Shown: positions 1 through 12,869, counted from the first letter of the stretch. The stretch: 64,000 bases of DNA from Kryptolebias marmoratus (GCF_001649575.2 NC_051431.1:8257320-8321319), one strand, 5' to 3'. Notes: a model not told the origin generated them from the letters alone. A program made the numbers and translations.

Positions 1-169
1 CACTCACCCCTTTAGCTTGCAGCACATCTGCAGAGCCGTCATAAGCAGCTGCACGACCTACGATGGGATCAACATGCTCCCCATTCCAAACACCTTGAAA
101 AAACACTTGAAAGAATACCACTATAAACAGAGAGTGCGTGTGCGGCGCATGGATACGTGGTGGGAATGA
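1..169 (+). CDS. SOCS4/5/9-type suppressor of cytokine signalling, 3' end (SOCS box)
   Basis: Fifty-five codons read from position 2 to a TGA at 167-169; the rest of the gene lies left of the window. The peptide is a complete SOCS box. It has a BC box, [10 protein letters not shown] (residues 5-14), with the conserved Leu and Cys that contact Elongin C, and a Cul5 box, LPIP (residues 26-29). Between and after these, CTTYDGI and [11 protein letters not shown] are typical of the SOCS4/SOCS5/SOCS9 branch and not of SOCS1-3 or CISH. Such proteins act in the cytoplasm as the substrate-recognition part of a Cullin5-Elongin BC ubiquitin ligase; their SH2 domain, upstream here, binds phosphotyrosine. 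The last residues, RRMDTWWE, differ from the SOCS4 and SOCS5 tails I know, so I do not choose between SOCS4 and the fish SOCS9. No intron interrupts the visible part, as expected for SOCS genes. Confidence 0.9.
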   Translation, partial: THPFSLQHICRAVISSCTTYDGINMLPIPNTLKKHLKEYHYKQRVRVRRMDTWWE

Positions 170-400
170 AAATGGAAAAGACACCACCAAATGCATTTTT
201 TTAGCTTTCCATGTAGACTATTAGGCTGTTTCAACGTACACTACCACACTACTGTACTTATTTATTTTATTCCTACTGTATCTTATAACAATTGTATTCA
301 CCACACTGATGAGGCAATATTTAATCTCACTGTTATTTTGCACTCAAAAGTTCCTTAAACTCAAATTAAACAAAGTGTTTTAGATCTGTGGTGTTCACAA
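170..400 (+). promoter_or_regulatory. 3' UTR of the SOCS-type gene with AU-rich element and poly(A) signal
   Basis: AT-rich sequence follows the stop codon directly. It contains a TTATTTATT nonamer at 258-266, the core of AU-rich instability elements. A variant poly(A) signal, ATTAAA, lies at 365-370, with GT-rich sequence about 20 bases downstream. A second, canonical AATAAA at 784-789 leads into an A-run and could be an alternative distal signal. Rapid mRNA turnover through such elements is usual for cytokine-feedback genes. The 3' boundary is inferred from the signal, not observed. Confidence 0.55.
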
Positions 401-981
401 GGCTATGTCTCGTTTGTGCTTTCAAGTGTAACTAAATGAGCTTAATTGTCTAATGAGGGGGTTATGAATCAAGATGATTGTAATAGAACTGTTCCTCGGT
501 CACATGCTGAGCAGTTGAAAAGTATCCTCGCAAAGCCCGTTCCTGGGGTGGTGAAGTCTAGCACGGTCGCAGCATTATTTATTGTTTGCTACATCGAGCC
601 CGACTCTGATCATCAGGTGTGAAATTTAGACCCATATACTATCTGCTCTGTTCAGATTCACAGGGCTTGTGGTACACTAGCCATCTTTTGTGTTTTTTTT
701 TTATTAGTTTGTGGGGCTGTGATAAAATTGCAGGAAAAAAATGCAAATTTGTCAATTACTCACACGATGAAGCGTTAAGTAGAAATAAAAAAAAAAAGAC
801 AATTTTTTTTCTTTTTCCATCGTACACAGCATCACCTTTAAAGTAATGTATTTCAGCAGGATCTGCGGTTCTGTGTGGATGTTTTGTGCGTGTTGTGTCA
901 ACACACACAAAACCGCAGTGAAAGGCGTGTGATCATGTAACTGCCTGTATCTTTGTGTGCGTGTCCATTTCTGTCCTGAAC
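401..981. other. non-coding; possible distal 3' UTR
   Basis: No exon or mobile element is recognised. It holds poly-A and poly-T tracts around 691-702 and 784-815, and the AATAAA at 784-789 that could end a long SOCS transcript. Confidence 0.4.
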
Positions 982-1195
982 CAAATGGGTTTTAATGAAA
1001 CTCTCGGAAAGTTATCATTGGAGGTACATCTAATCATTAAGTTTTGGATTTAACTCGATTCAAGATGGCCACCACAGCTAATCGACCCTGACGAACACAA
1101 AAATAGCTCCAACTCGCTCATTTTTACCGACGCCGAGCTAAGATTTGGTGTGGTAGTAGCTGAGACTCTTCCCCAATCTTTGTTGAAAACTTCTT
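982..1195 (+). repeat. dispersed ~300-bp-monomer repeat, copy 1 (partial, one monomer)
   Basis: It shares with eight other loci the string order TTTTAATGAAAC, AAGTTATCATTGGA, TTCAAGATGGCCACCACAGC, AACACAAAAATAGCTC and TTTGGTGTGGTAGTAGCTGAGA. It is plus-oriented by the convention used here, where the TG-microsatellite end is upstream. The copy is truncated at both ends and diverged. No coding capacity is apparent. Confidence 0.8.
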
Positions 1196-4100
1196 ACAAT
1201 CTGTGATATTCTACCATTACTCGTAGAAAGTCTCAATTCTACATCACTGATCTGCTTTGCTTTCAGCCCACGTCACAGAACCGTCTGCGGGTTCCCCTAC
1301 GAGGTTAAATTGCACGCAGCCTGTGCCAACTGTCTTCATTAATTTTAAAGTAGAGGATCAAATGTGGCCTTTACGAACTTGTCACCAGTGATGCAGCTGT
1401 ATTATCAGAATGCAAAGTCTGACTGCTGAGCTGCCTACTTTCATTAGTCTCAAGATTTGGTCTTTTTTTTTTTCCTCTGCATCTAATTATAAAGCGAAAA
1501 CCCAAATCCTTATAGGAAAAAACGAGGGATCTAGCAATGTTCCCTGCTGTTTGAAAAAGGTGGGGTGTCTCTACTTTAATCTCTCATTCCCATTTAATGA
1601 CAAAAATTATTCTAATGAACCGGCTCCGGTGGATCTCTGGAAATGAAAGGAAGATGAATGTATTTTCAGGCTTTGGATACTGACACCTAAGTTGTCATGG
1701 AGACAAAAATCTTTCAGCTTTGAAAAGCTCTCTGAAGACAAAGAAGTCCTGGTGTATATGTATAAAAAAATCACTAATGACTGATTTAAAGAAAGAAAAA
1801 AAAAACAATCAACTTTTTATGCTGAGCAAATTCAAAGATAATAAATGCATGTTTTATTTATTTTTTAAATACTATGCCCACTGTCAAAAATCATTCCTGT
1901 CTCAAAACTGAAAAAATAAGATGTCTTCTTAAAATACACAGCAAGAGATCAAAGATTCGCATATTTGAACTGCCTGGCAGTCTGTAAATGTCATAAGCTC
2001 CCATAAAAACGGTAATGCATATTTTCCTGTGTTTACTGTGAAGGATTTATTACAAAGTGTAATCACGCAGTAGCTGAGTCGTGTTGCTGTCCGTGGAACA
2101 TTTTGTTTGTCGCTGATAAAAGCACTGCTGCTAACTTCAGTCTGCGGGGCCACGAAAGACAACACTTCCACTGTTAATAGGGAAGCGTGGAGAATGGGTC
2201 CTTGGTCATCTTCCGCGATGCTGTTTTCTCCTTGAGACGGCCGATTTGATATGCAGGATGTAAGTCATCCGTGACAAGCACTCATCCAATAAAGAAGCAG
2301 CTATAATTTAAACAGCAGTTCCAAGGCACCATTAAAGTCTGCATTCAAAATGCAAAGTCAGGACCTGTGGCCTTTGTATTCTTAATTAAGTCACTATAAA
2401 AGCTCTACTATAAAATCAGATTTACAGTGATGGAAGACATTTGACCTGTCATGCATACACAAGTGGGCTTTACTCTGAATCTTCTAAACAAGCAATTTCA
2501 GCCCCATGACAGCTGAAGGCTTTTTCCTTGTCTTTCCCACAACCACGTATAACTTTGCGGACTGACACTCTTAGCAGAAATGTGTATCTGCAACGGCAAT
2601 TTCATATGATGATTGGAGGAAAAGGACAAAATGGTAATGATTGTTTAAATTCCACTCTTACAATTAACAGATAATTTACAGCGTAGCCTTTAAAGAGCTC
2701 TAGGACACAGTAGATGTGTGAAATTCATCAGCTAAATCTGTTATTGTTCATTAAAAGGATTAAAATAATGTTAGTAAAGCAGTACAATCACATGAACTCT
2801 TCTCTTTGCACATGCGCTCAAACTTCCACATATTTTTAAAATGAAACCCAAGGCAGTGTAAGAAAATTACATACCTGTAATATATAGGAAAAAAAAATAT
2901 TCATTCAACCGTAAAAGAGCTCAGAAAATAACCGGCTACGTTGAGCAGAGCAGCACGTACACATTTCTTTTTTGTGGTTAAATATGCTGTTACTTAAAAT
3001 GCTGTATTACAGGAGCACAGCAGGGGGCTCTAAAGAGCTTCAGTGAGTTACAGAGGCAGCTCCCAGGCCTGTGGATTGTCTGTGTGTGAGGCATTGACAT
3101 GGAGGGATTGAGCCAGCAGCACTGTGGCATTCATCATGCAGGTATTACAGGTCCTGGGGGGGGGACTCTTTCTCCTGGATCAAGTGGCCCAGAGGGACAA
3201 GATGCTCAAGCAATGCAGAAAGCTGATTGGCTACACATACTTAACATGCTTTTTTCCCCTTCCTTCCATCAAGGGAAAAGACTTCCCTTTCAGCCTGATC
3301 TCTGCAGTTGAGAATCACGAGGGTGGAGAATAAGCTTTGGCTGTTCATAACACCTGAGGACAATTACTTTGCCTAATACTGTAATCTGCCAGTCATAATC
3401 TATGAAATGCCTTTAAAAAAGGCTTGACATTGCCTGGCTTTGGCTTATTTGAGGTTGAAAGCATCCACAGCCTCTCCATCCATTTTGTAGGTCTGAGCTT
3501 TTAGGGAGTTATTTAGACCCATATAAATAGTGAACCCAATGAGATGTTGTCTATTTGGGCCATTAATTCAGTGGAGGGTGCATCACAGATTCTTCCAGCG
3601 TGCGTATAGCCAGACACGTTTCTTATCCAATCAGACAGCAGGAACCTATTTCTGTGAAAGAGGAAACACTGGAGATGAGAAGGTGGGGGAAGCGTGAAGG
3701 GGGGTGAAGCTATTTTTGTCTGCAAATGAATCCAGCTGAATTACAACTTTGTACATAAAGCGGAGCATTTTTGCCTACTTTCAGTCACTTTTTCAGATGA
3801 ATTGCTTCCTGTTAGAACCGAGTAAGGAGTACAATTTCCTGAGATATCAGTTTTTGAAAGTCGCACAATCCCCCTCAGGAGGTACGCAATCACATAGTGG
3901 CACTGTAACAACTGATGTTTGTTTCCCTCAAAGCAAGCCTTTGACAGAACACCATTTCCTTTCCCACCTATTTTAAATCCACTCCAGTTTCTCTCAGGCG
4001 TGCAGGAGCTTGCGCGCAGCCCCCTGCAACATCGCTATTCTAATTTGAAGCTGTTTGTGATCCTACTGCTCAATCTCCTGCTGACTATTTTCACTGTCCT

Positions 4101-7100
4101 CTACACTGATAGGCTGTTGTAATAAAGGAGAAAGGGGGTATCCTCATACTCAGCTGTAGCAGATACAACACAAGTCAGTGGTTTTGAGGTGTAAATGTCA
4201 TAACACAGCCCATTTTGTACCTATCAAGCTACGCAATCTTTAGTAAAAAAAAGGCAAAAAAAAAAGAAGCAAAACAGCAATCCACTGTTGTGTGATTGTT
4301 TATAAAGCTATTTTCAAGTAAACAAATTATATAATTTGACAATGAAATTAAGTTGTAATGTGTATCATAATGTGTTTGTTCAAACAGACCGTAATGGATA
4401 GACACATACCACAGATATAATTATAGATAAGCATTGTTTGTTCTGAGAAGAATGGTTAATCATAATGAGGCTTCACAATTCCATGCATCACTGTTGAAAG
4501 GCTCGGTGGGAAAAAAAAAAAAAATAAATTGCTTAAATGATACATCAGCTTGTGTAACACCTGTGTGACTAATTAGGCTGCCGCTGCACTGACCAGGAAG
4601 TCGTTTCTCTCAATGAGCACCTTTCAGATCAAGTCAAAATTTTTAAGTAATATTGTTTTTGTTCCTTTAACACACCGTGGATGAGTTTAATTAGCATCAA
4701 ACATATTGAATGAGGTTGCACACTTAATGTGGACTCGAGGCAATTACAATAACTAAGATGCATAATGTGTTACTATCAGTATAGTTTTGCAAAAGCATGA
4801 TGATGAAAACATGCCTGTTTCGGTTAAAAATTCATATTTCTTGTTCCTCACAATATGAGAATGTGTTCTTTTTTTTTGGGGGGGGGGTCTGCCTACTTTA
4901 ATCTAACATGACTGCTTTGCCTTTATTTTCAGATCCTATTTTATGCAGGTTAACATCTCCTCTGTGGAGACCACAAACTGTATGTTTGTGGCATTTTCAA
5001 TATAGTAAACCCAGATAACACCCGGTGACAGGGCCGAGTCTTTTCTGATAAAACAGAAAACAAACGAAAAAATACAAAACAGAATTTACCTGAGCTACGC
5101 GGGTCCCCTGGCTGCAGATAAAACCGACTTTTAGTCTTCATGTAGTGGCATGCACATCACCGGGAAAAGCAATCATTTCAGTAATTTCCTGTTTAGATTT
5201 GATTCATGCAATAAAATATTAATGAAGGATTTAGGTGTTTACACGTTTGCAAAAACATTATACAATTTAAAGAATACACCGATACCAATAAAAAAAAATA
5301 GAAAAAAACCCTCATGTTTCCATTATGGTAGGTTTAGTCACGCGTGGCAACTACCTACAGCAGTTCCACTCTAGCATGGACTGCATTAATAACACTGTCA
5401 AAAATTCAGATGATAAGAACCAATAAGGATTTGTTGTGCCTGACTTGACAGTTTGAATTAGGTGGTTTTAATCAAGATGACTGATGTTTTTTTTTAAAAA
5501 AGGCATTTAATTTGTCTAGCTATTAAAATGTTATTTTAAACACTTTAGGCTTATTTTATTTGCCTTCCATGCAACAGGTTGTCTGGCAACCAGACAGCCA
5601 ATCACAGCTGAGAAAAACTCGTTCAAGTGATCTAACCTAGGCCCTAGCTTGATTTCTGTTGGTTAATTCAATTGCCACAATTTTAGTGGTTTTATAAATA
5701 TCTAATTATCAATAATAATAATAATAATAACAGTGGCAACAGTTGTCTGTTGCTCTGCCAGAGCTAAGTTTAAAAGTATGGCCAGCTAACCTAATCTTTT
5801 CTTGTCTTTCTTTCTTTATTTTTTGTAAAAAACATTTGCTCAGCTGTGTATCATTAAAGTGCCAGACGTGCCAATTGCAGACACAATAAGGCACGGACAA
5901 AAATAAGGATTTTTAAGTGTCACAAAGAAGTAAAAAGTAGCGAGCTTAACACCTGCTGTTGGCCAAAAGCCACATGGGGAAATTAGATAGCAAATGTTCA
6001 GGTTTGAAGGCACTCCAACACAACTTTGCTGTGTTGGAGGCTGAGAAAAGATTTTTTTTCCCCCCCTTTGTAAATTTGCTCATCCTTGATATACATATAA
6101 TAAAATGCTGAAATTTCAGATAAAACTCAGCCTTTTAGAGATAAGAGCAGAGACACCACTAATGCTTCTGAAAAGAAACATTCAGCACAGACAGATGCTC
6201 ACAAGGCTGCTCAGCTCAAAATGGCCCATTTAAATGGTGATGGGAGGTGTGTTACATGATGAGATGAGCACAAGCCCACTCAGATCACCCTGACCCTCCG
6301 AGGCAATGTCTGTCAAAAAAAATCTCAAGAGAAAGTAAGTATTACTTTTTTTGAAACTATATATTACATTTCTGCTCTTGGCAATTGTGTTGCTGGGTTA
6401 GATTTGATTACCATCCCTACATATGTGTGGTTAGTGACTACTGAAGGTTTGGATCATTGCTTATATCTTGACAGAACTGTATTATCAGATAGGTGTTTTA
6501 ACTTGCAATATTTATGGGTTTAGATGTTGCTCACCACCGGCCTGTCAAAATGTGTAAAATTAGGATTCCAAAATATTCAAACCCATGCTGCAATTTAGAC
6601 ATGCAAAACATTCTGTTTGCATAAATTTCAATGTTTTGAAGCGGTTATTGTTAAGTGCAGCTGTTGTGACAACTGTCAAAACCTGCAGTTTTTAAATAAA
6701 CTTGTTTAAACTATTTGCTTCTTCAATGGAGGCTTAAGCAAAGGTAATAACTCAGCGAAACGTTTATTTTTGACAAGATGAGTCACACATGTTTGGGCAC
6801 AAAGTTAAACTAACTGGAAGGGAGCAATCAACAAGTCTGTGCACTTTTAACCTTTAAAACAACCCACTCTCTGCTAATAATTACACTTTAAACCTTGTTA
6901 AAACGTTCTTATGATGGTTGTGTGTGTTAGGACCTTATTACGAGTCAGTTTCATTATGAATCCCTGCTCTGAATTTGAAGAGGAAAACCAGTGTAAGAAA
7001 GGTGAGGTCAAACACCCTGCAGGTTCTATGTAGAACATTAAAGGAACCAATCTTAACTGCTCACAGCTGTAGGCTGAACAGCTTATTCGAATGTGCTGTG

Positions 7101-8833
7101 AATAACCAATAAACTGAGAAGATGGCGAGCTGTCAAACATTAGTACGAGTTATGGGAAGAAGGTTCTTGTATATTTTGCTCTCGTTGAGATTATGGCAGA
7201 CCTGACATATTCACAGTATGAACAATTTGTTGTTAATAACCTTTTTGTTCCAGTCAATATATCTCTTAGGCTTACCTAATCAAACCTGAATAAAAACAAC
7301 TCAACATCTCACCCTGCTGAGTAAAGTGATTTAAGAGACAAATGTGCTAAATGAAGTACTTTTATTAAATAATTAAAATGACTGCAGATGCACAAGGCAT
7401 ATGGCCCTATCATAATATTTGCCACTGGATTCGATTTTTTCCCCTCTGATACCAAGTCACATGCCTGTGGCTTTTGTCTCCAGCAAGAAAGCAAATCATT
7501 TTAACTACCTTGGACTGATTTTAAATTGGACAATAGTCTGATGCAGAACTGAGTACATTTGAGTTAATTATCATTATATTAAAGGAGCTTAGCAGGTGAG
7601 AAAACCTTCTTGTCAACAATGCAAACTAGCATGGATCTTGCTTCCTATATGAAATCCTTCATTTAATCAGTCATCCTGTGTCTGAGCTTAACACTTAGCA
7701 CTTTACCACATAGAGAAATCAGAAAAAAGTGAACGGTAAATTTTCAGATGAAAAGGTAATGGTTCATTTCTGATTTCCAGTTCCATTTAAGATTGCGTAC
7801 GCTGCTAATGGTGGAAATGTTATCAATGTGCTGCTACTTGTTTTATTAAATGATTCAATTTCAAGGGAAAACTCGACACAAAGATTCTTTAAACTACATT
7901 ATTTAGCTCGTAGGCATGCAAGTGTGGCGTGTCAAATTGACATTTCAGTTTCAGTTTAAAGGTTACAAGTTGGCTTTTTAATGGAAGACATTTTGACAGG
8001 TCACTTTGTAAAAAGGTACAGGTGAAAAGGCTTTTGTTTTCTGGGCATGCTGTCACACCATCACCTCTTAATTGATCCACATAAAAAACAAACAGGAAAG
8101 AACCTAATGTTCTTATTTAACACATGTACTTTTCTAATTACATAAAGCCACATCTCTGTAGGCATGCAATACTTTAAAACTAAGTAATTACTATGAGGCA
8201 AGTTTATTTTATTTTATTTTGTTTAGTTAATGATATTTCACAAAGTTATTTTCCAGGTGTTTTTAGTTTTGAAGCTTTTCTGATTGGGTTGAATTCAATT
8301 AGTACCACTAATTCTCACCAGCTCAGTATTTCAAATCCTCCATAAAAAACCTGTATCATGAGCACCAATACCACTATGTCTGTAGATTTATTGCTCCGTA
8401 GCATTTAGCCCCATTGCAATAAGGAACACTGATGGTCTGGATGCATTAATGACATCATCCCATTAAATGGACCCATTTTAGCCGGTACCATCACAAAAGA
8501 TTCACCAATGGTATTATCTGTGCACTTTAAACCCCTCTGGTCCATCTCGGCTATAGAAATTGCTATGTCAGGCTGTTATTTGTTTACTATAGATTAGCAT
8601 TTAGTACTTTTGGTCTCATTGAAGTTGATTCAATAATAATGTCAATAATGATGAGGCAGCCTACAAAGAGGAGCTTGAGCTCAGGAGATCAACTTTTCTT
8701 TTTATCAGTAACACTGACAGGCAGATAAGAAAGGTATTTTTTCTGCTTTTTACATTGTATACAAGAATCTACATTAGATGACCCCATATAAATTTATTTT
8801 CTTTTCATTTATGTGTATTGAAAAGCACAGATT
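1196..8833. other. 7.6 kb of non-coding DNA
   Basis: No exon or recognisable mobile element was found. All open frames are 80 codons or shorter and have no family resemblance. Simple features are the (AAT)n run at 5711-5730, A-runs near 4509-4524, and a T-run followed by a G-run at about 4869-4887. Around 8,400-8,660 the sequence is of high complexity, with several TAAT cores, and is a weak candidate for conserved non-coding sequence. Confidence 0.5.
5711..5730. repeat. (AAT)n microsatellite
   Basis: About seven uninterrupted AAT units, seen directly. Confidence 0.9.
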
Positions 8834-8884
8834 TCACAACAACAAACAAAACCCTTGGACAGTTTGAAAATCTTCTTTATTGTC

Positions 8885-9035
8885 ATTAAATTGAGAGGGT
8901 GAGGGCCAGCGGGGATGTGGGTTCCTGATGCTTTTTCTGGCTTGGCCCAGCCGAGCCCCAGGAACCGAGGCTTGACCACCAGGCACTCGCCGGCGTGCTC
9001 CTCCAGGGATTCTGTGGGGGGTGCTGTGGGAGTAC
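8885..9035. repeat. GC-rich patch, possibly retroelement-derived
   Basis: This is the only clearly GC-rich segment in tens of kilobases. On the minus strand it reads GCCTGGTGGTCAAGCC and GGGGCTCGGCTGGGCC, which recall GC-rich leader segments of some fish non-LTR retroelements. On the same strand AATAAA lies at 8876-8881. Overlapping open frames (up to 116 codons) exist on both strands but resemble no known protein, so I do not call them genes. The mobile-element origin is inference from general resemblance. Confidence 0.3.
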
Positions 9036-9981
9036 GTGGGAGTTATCTGGTCCATATATATAACCAAAGTGAGAGCTGTGTCTGCATCCTTGGCGCAAAG
9101 TGGAGGATGCAGAGCTGCAAGCAAAACGACACATGTATGCAAATACTGTTCACTTATGGATCCCCTGCTAGTTATGAGAAACAATCTTCAAAGCTGAAAT
9201 CAGGTTGAATCAAATAAAACCCACAATCATTTTCAAATTTTCCTGGAGGTTTCTCCTCGAGTCATTTTTTATAGAGGAAAATTGGATACATGTCTGCCCA
9301 CTGTCAAGTTTACAAGCAAATGTGTTGAATTGTCTCATTTTTCAAACTGTTGAGGATAATTGCACAAGATAGTACAGCGTACTTTTTGCTCTTTGTGATT
9401 CCCTCGATGTTTTTAAACTAAGTTGCTCTTCAAGTGTTTTTCTTCTCCCCTCCGTGAAATAGAAAAAAAGGCTATGCTCATATTTGTCTTAACTGCATTC
9501 CAGTGGTTCCCTTATTAAATTGTGCACCACGTCTAACAGAATTAGAAGTTGCTGAATATTTGTTTGTGGGAGTCAAAGCTGTAACGCAACCTTGTGTGAT
9601 TCCTTGCCATAAAACAAGGAAAGTTCCAAGTTTAAATGCCAAATTTTATGGGGACAGATGCACAGGGTTGATAAGGAGTAGGTGTGGTAAAGCAATGAAA
9701 GGCAAATCTGATTACATTATTGCTTGGCATGATGGCACATCCCTGGCACACACAGGATCAAATCCAGCTGCCAATTTCTTGCTCCTGTGGCCTGGCATAA
9801 ACAGAGGGAACAAATGTTTCTGGCAAAAATACAGCTATTGTGTTCTACCTATTAGATGCACAAAGGAGAAAAAACCCCAGAATTGAGTAATGTTGTAGCC
9901 TATTTATAATTTTACTCCTGTAGTTGTGATGTAACACAGCTGTCACAGGACTCCTTTTCATCTTCATTTGTTCCGAAATAT
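9036..9981. other. non-coding
   Basis: It contains a 127-codon open frame (9503-9886, plus strand) without recognisable domains, coding periodicity or splice context. I see nothing else. Confidence 0.45.
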
Positions 9982-10114
9982 GCATGCATGTTTTTGATCT
10001 TTTGGAGGAAACCAGAGTACCTGGAGAAAACATACAAACTCCACACAGAAAGGCAATCTCTTTGCTGTGAGGCAACAGTTCTGACCACTGCACCACTGTG
10101 CTGCTCCAGTTTTT
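9982..10114 (-). repeat. composite fish SINE-like repeat, head portion
   Basis: On the minus strand it starts GGAGCAGCACAGTGGTGCAG, a tRNA-like A-box region. It continues with CTGTTGCCTCACAGC, TGTGTGGAGTTTGTATG and GTTTCCTCC...CAAAAACATGC. That order is typical of a very abundant teleost repeat. The segment carrying the B box is deleted here. The tails listed at 12.0, 18.6, 35.8 and 54.8 kb appear to be the other end of the same composite family (recalled family structure, not tested). Confidence 0.7.
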
Positions 10115-12004
10115 ACTGCTTTAGAAACTCCTGTCTGCTTTTTTTTCCCATTGTGCTGACGTATTCCCTTTCTACAAACTGTCCGGAATCTGTTTGCCAA
10201 CTTGTCAGATCATCTGTTGGCATTTCTTCAAACATTGATGGTTCCATCTGTAAATATCAACTATAAATGTCTGGTGTACTTTTTCGTTAATGTATCATCA
10301 CAGTCTCACCTCCATTCATTGCTGTTCGAACAATGCATTCACAGCAGTGTCAGACAAGTTTCCACTGAACATACTGGACCTCCGAAGCCATTCAAATTTA
10401 TCTTAGTCTCTTTGGACCGAAGAATAGCCTGCAGTGTTCATGAGATGTTTTTTTTAATTTATTTTTCTATCACAGTTCCTTTTATACATATATATATATA
10501 TTTGGAAGCTGTCCACAGAGGCTGACATCATGAAGTGTCCTTTGCGCTGGCTGAGCTGTCACAGAAATTCAATTTCCATTAATGACCCATGAGCCAAGTT
10601 TGAAGCACTTGACCATCTGTTTTTTGAGCTATCTTGGTCAAATGGCACACTGTCAGTGGCATCTGTTTTGGAGGATGGGCACTGCTGCTCTAATTAGTGG
10701 CTCATTGGCTCGCTCTGTGCCTCTTGATGACCAATTGAAATGCCTACCTGCATTGTTTTCCATTTCAAAGAATCACAAATAGTTTTTTTTCCAGTGATGC
10801 AGACACAACTCAGCCCCTTTTTTTAAAATTTGAGTTCTATTTTAGTTAATTTTATTTCATTATTACATTAATGTAATTAGGAGCCATGTATTTATTCAAC
10901 TGTGCATTAATAATTACACTTTTTCTAACATATGTGTCAGTGATCAGTTTTGTTTCGTTTTTGGCTTAAGGGTCTGTATTCTAAACACCGCTTTTCTAAA
11001 GTTTTTCCTTTTAGTTGCTTGTAATGGGAAATAAATGGTGCAACTATTGAAAGGTGATATGACCCCCACAGGGGTATGGTGTATAAGATTACAGTGTTGC
11101 TGGACAAGCTGCCTCCACAAATTTGTCCGTCAGCCTGCCACTTGCACAGTTATTAGCCAGGAGTAGCTTTCAGGAGCAGCTTGCATTGACCTGACAGCAT
11201 ATAGCCAAAGGGTAGCCTCTGACTGACGGGACCAAATTTTATCAACGAGGATACAGTGACAGTCCGGCTGTGCCCATTTAATAGGGATGTGTCAGTTCAC
11301 ATGTTAAACCAAAATAGAGGGCTATAAGTTTCTTTTACTGCCGTAAATTGCTCTGAAAAAAAAAACCCAGAATATGTAGTTGTATAGATGACAGGATTGT
11401 ATATTGAGTTGCCTCTCTAATAAGAACATCACATCTTCATCCAAGAATTTTTCCACCTCGCTGTAAGTACAGTAAGTGAAGGACTGCATGTTAGCAATAT
11501 ATATTTTAAGCCAAAGAAGTGAGAAATATATTGTGAATAAGTAAGAAAATTTATTGACCTCAACGCTGACGTAAATAAAATGACAAGACGTGGGGGTAGA
11601 ATGAACAAGGTGTTACCTGCTAAGCATCACGCTGTGGAAAACTGCACCCACTGCCCTTTTTATCATAAAGAAAAAGTTTAAACACGAGCCATTCTGAGAG
11701 AAATTGTACCCGCGGAGATGACAGGAAATTACTTCATACATTCTACTCAGCTTCAGGAAGTCCCCATTTTGAGGCCCTAAATGGCACACTGTAGTAAGTT
11801 GGACGTTTTTCCTACCTGCCACTAAAATCAGGCAAACTCAGCCTATCTTGTATTTCAGTAGCATGAAACCAACACAGAATATATAACCTGTCAGTGATCC
11901 TTCTTTTTTCTTCTAACATGGATGCTAAAACACAATTTAGTTGTAGAATATCATGGAAAAACAGAAATAATTGTCAGATGTTATTTATTATATGCTGTTT
12001 GGAT
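10115..12004. other. non-coding
   Basis: No exon or element is recognised. A short (TA)n run lies at 10489-10501. Short open frames, such as 10202-10525, look like chance frames. Confidence 0.45.
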
Positions 12005-12236
12005 GGATTACGTTAATTAACAACTCTAACTTGTCCAAAGGTGGGAGTGAATGTGAATGGCTGTTTGTCTCATTATTCTCGATGTGGTCTTGTGATGGTC
12101 TTGCAACCTGTCCGGGGTGTACCTCTCCTCTCTCGCACAATGACGGCTGGAGGTAGGCACCAGCTCCCCTGTGACTCTGAGAGGAAAAAGTGGGTGAAGA
12201 AAATGGATTGATGAATGGCTGGATGGATGGATGTAG
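12005..12236 (+). repeat. composite SINE/LINE-tail repeat with GGATG tail
   Basis: The order is TTAATTAACAACTCTAA, GTGAATGTGAATGGCTGTTTG, GCAACCTGTCCGGGGTGTAC, GGAGGTAGGCACCAGCTCCC and GTGACTCTGAGAGG, ending in a GGATGGATGGATG run. This is a common teleost repeat 3' end. Tails of tetranucleotide or pentanucleotide repeats like this are characteristic of RTE/Rex3-type retrotransposition. It is 5'-truncated. Confidence 0.75.
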
Positions 12237-12489
12237 TGTGGAGGAAAAAAAAAAAGACTATTACTGTTTTCTTATTTCTTCTTTTAAGCCTCCACAAACA
12301 GCAAAAGTTTGGAAAAGGAGTTAGTTAATACTGTAATAATTCAAAACTGTAATAATTTTTGAGATGGCTGTGAATGACAGATTGGATTCTCACCAGGAGA
12401 TCGCTCTAATGAGGTTTTACCATAAGACAGAGTTTCTGTTCTCAACAAGACACGAGCACTATAACAAACTACAACAGATGATAATTAAC
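12237..12489. other. non-coding spacer
   Basis: AT-rich spacer with an A-run at 12245-12255. Nothing is recognised in it. Confidence 0.4.
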
Positions 12490-12834
12490 GGCCTAACATT
12501 CCTTGAAAGAATTACTATATCACTCACTGCCTTTCATGACAAAATGTTAAAATAAAATGATCTTGTATTGAAAAATGATGAAGTTATAGCTGTTTTGGAT
12601 CAAATTATGAAATGAATGTTGCGTGACTCTCAGCTACTACCGTGCAGAGTTTTAGCTTAATATCTGTAAAACCGATGGAGTTACAGACATTTTTGTATTT
12701 GAAAATGTTGATTAGCTGTGGTGGCCATCTTGAATTAGGTTGACTCCAAAACTTAATCAGGTGTAGATGGACATTCAATGGTTCCTTTGACAGTTTCATT
12801 AAAATCCATCCAGTGGTTCATGAGATATTTTCAC
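12490..12834 (-). repeat. dispersed ~300-bp-monomer repeat, copy 2
   Basis: Minus-oriented copy, read on the plus strand as CTCAGCTACTACCGTGCAGA, TTTTAGCTTAATATCTGTAA, GATTAGCTGTGGTGGCCATC, GACTCCAAAACTTAATCAG and CCAGTGGTTCATGAGATATT. It contains one full monomer plus the conserved far end (CACTGCCTTTCATGACA). The hAT element inserted 35 bp beyond its right edge. Confidence 0.85.
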
Positions 12835-12861
12835 GGCAGCAGGTGTTAATTATATCTTATT

Positions 12862-12869
12862 GTTACAAT
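12862..12869 (+). repeat. 8-bp target site duplication (left) of the hAT element
   Basis: GTTACAAT directly precedes the terminal inverted repeat. The same eight bases follow the other end at 14232-14239. Eight-base duplications are diagnostic for hAT transposition. Confidence 0.95.

Noticed and set aside
5089..5141. minus-strand candidate first exon (MKTKSRFYLQPGDPRSS, then GTAAAT)
   Set aside because: A plausible donor follows, but there is no promoter signal, no acceptor for an upstream exon and no downstream exon on that strand.
9503..9886. 127-codon plus-strand open frame
   Set aside because: No domain, no splice or poly(A) context, and no coding-like composition; consistent with a chance frame.
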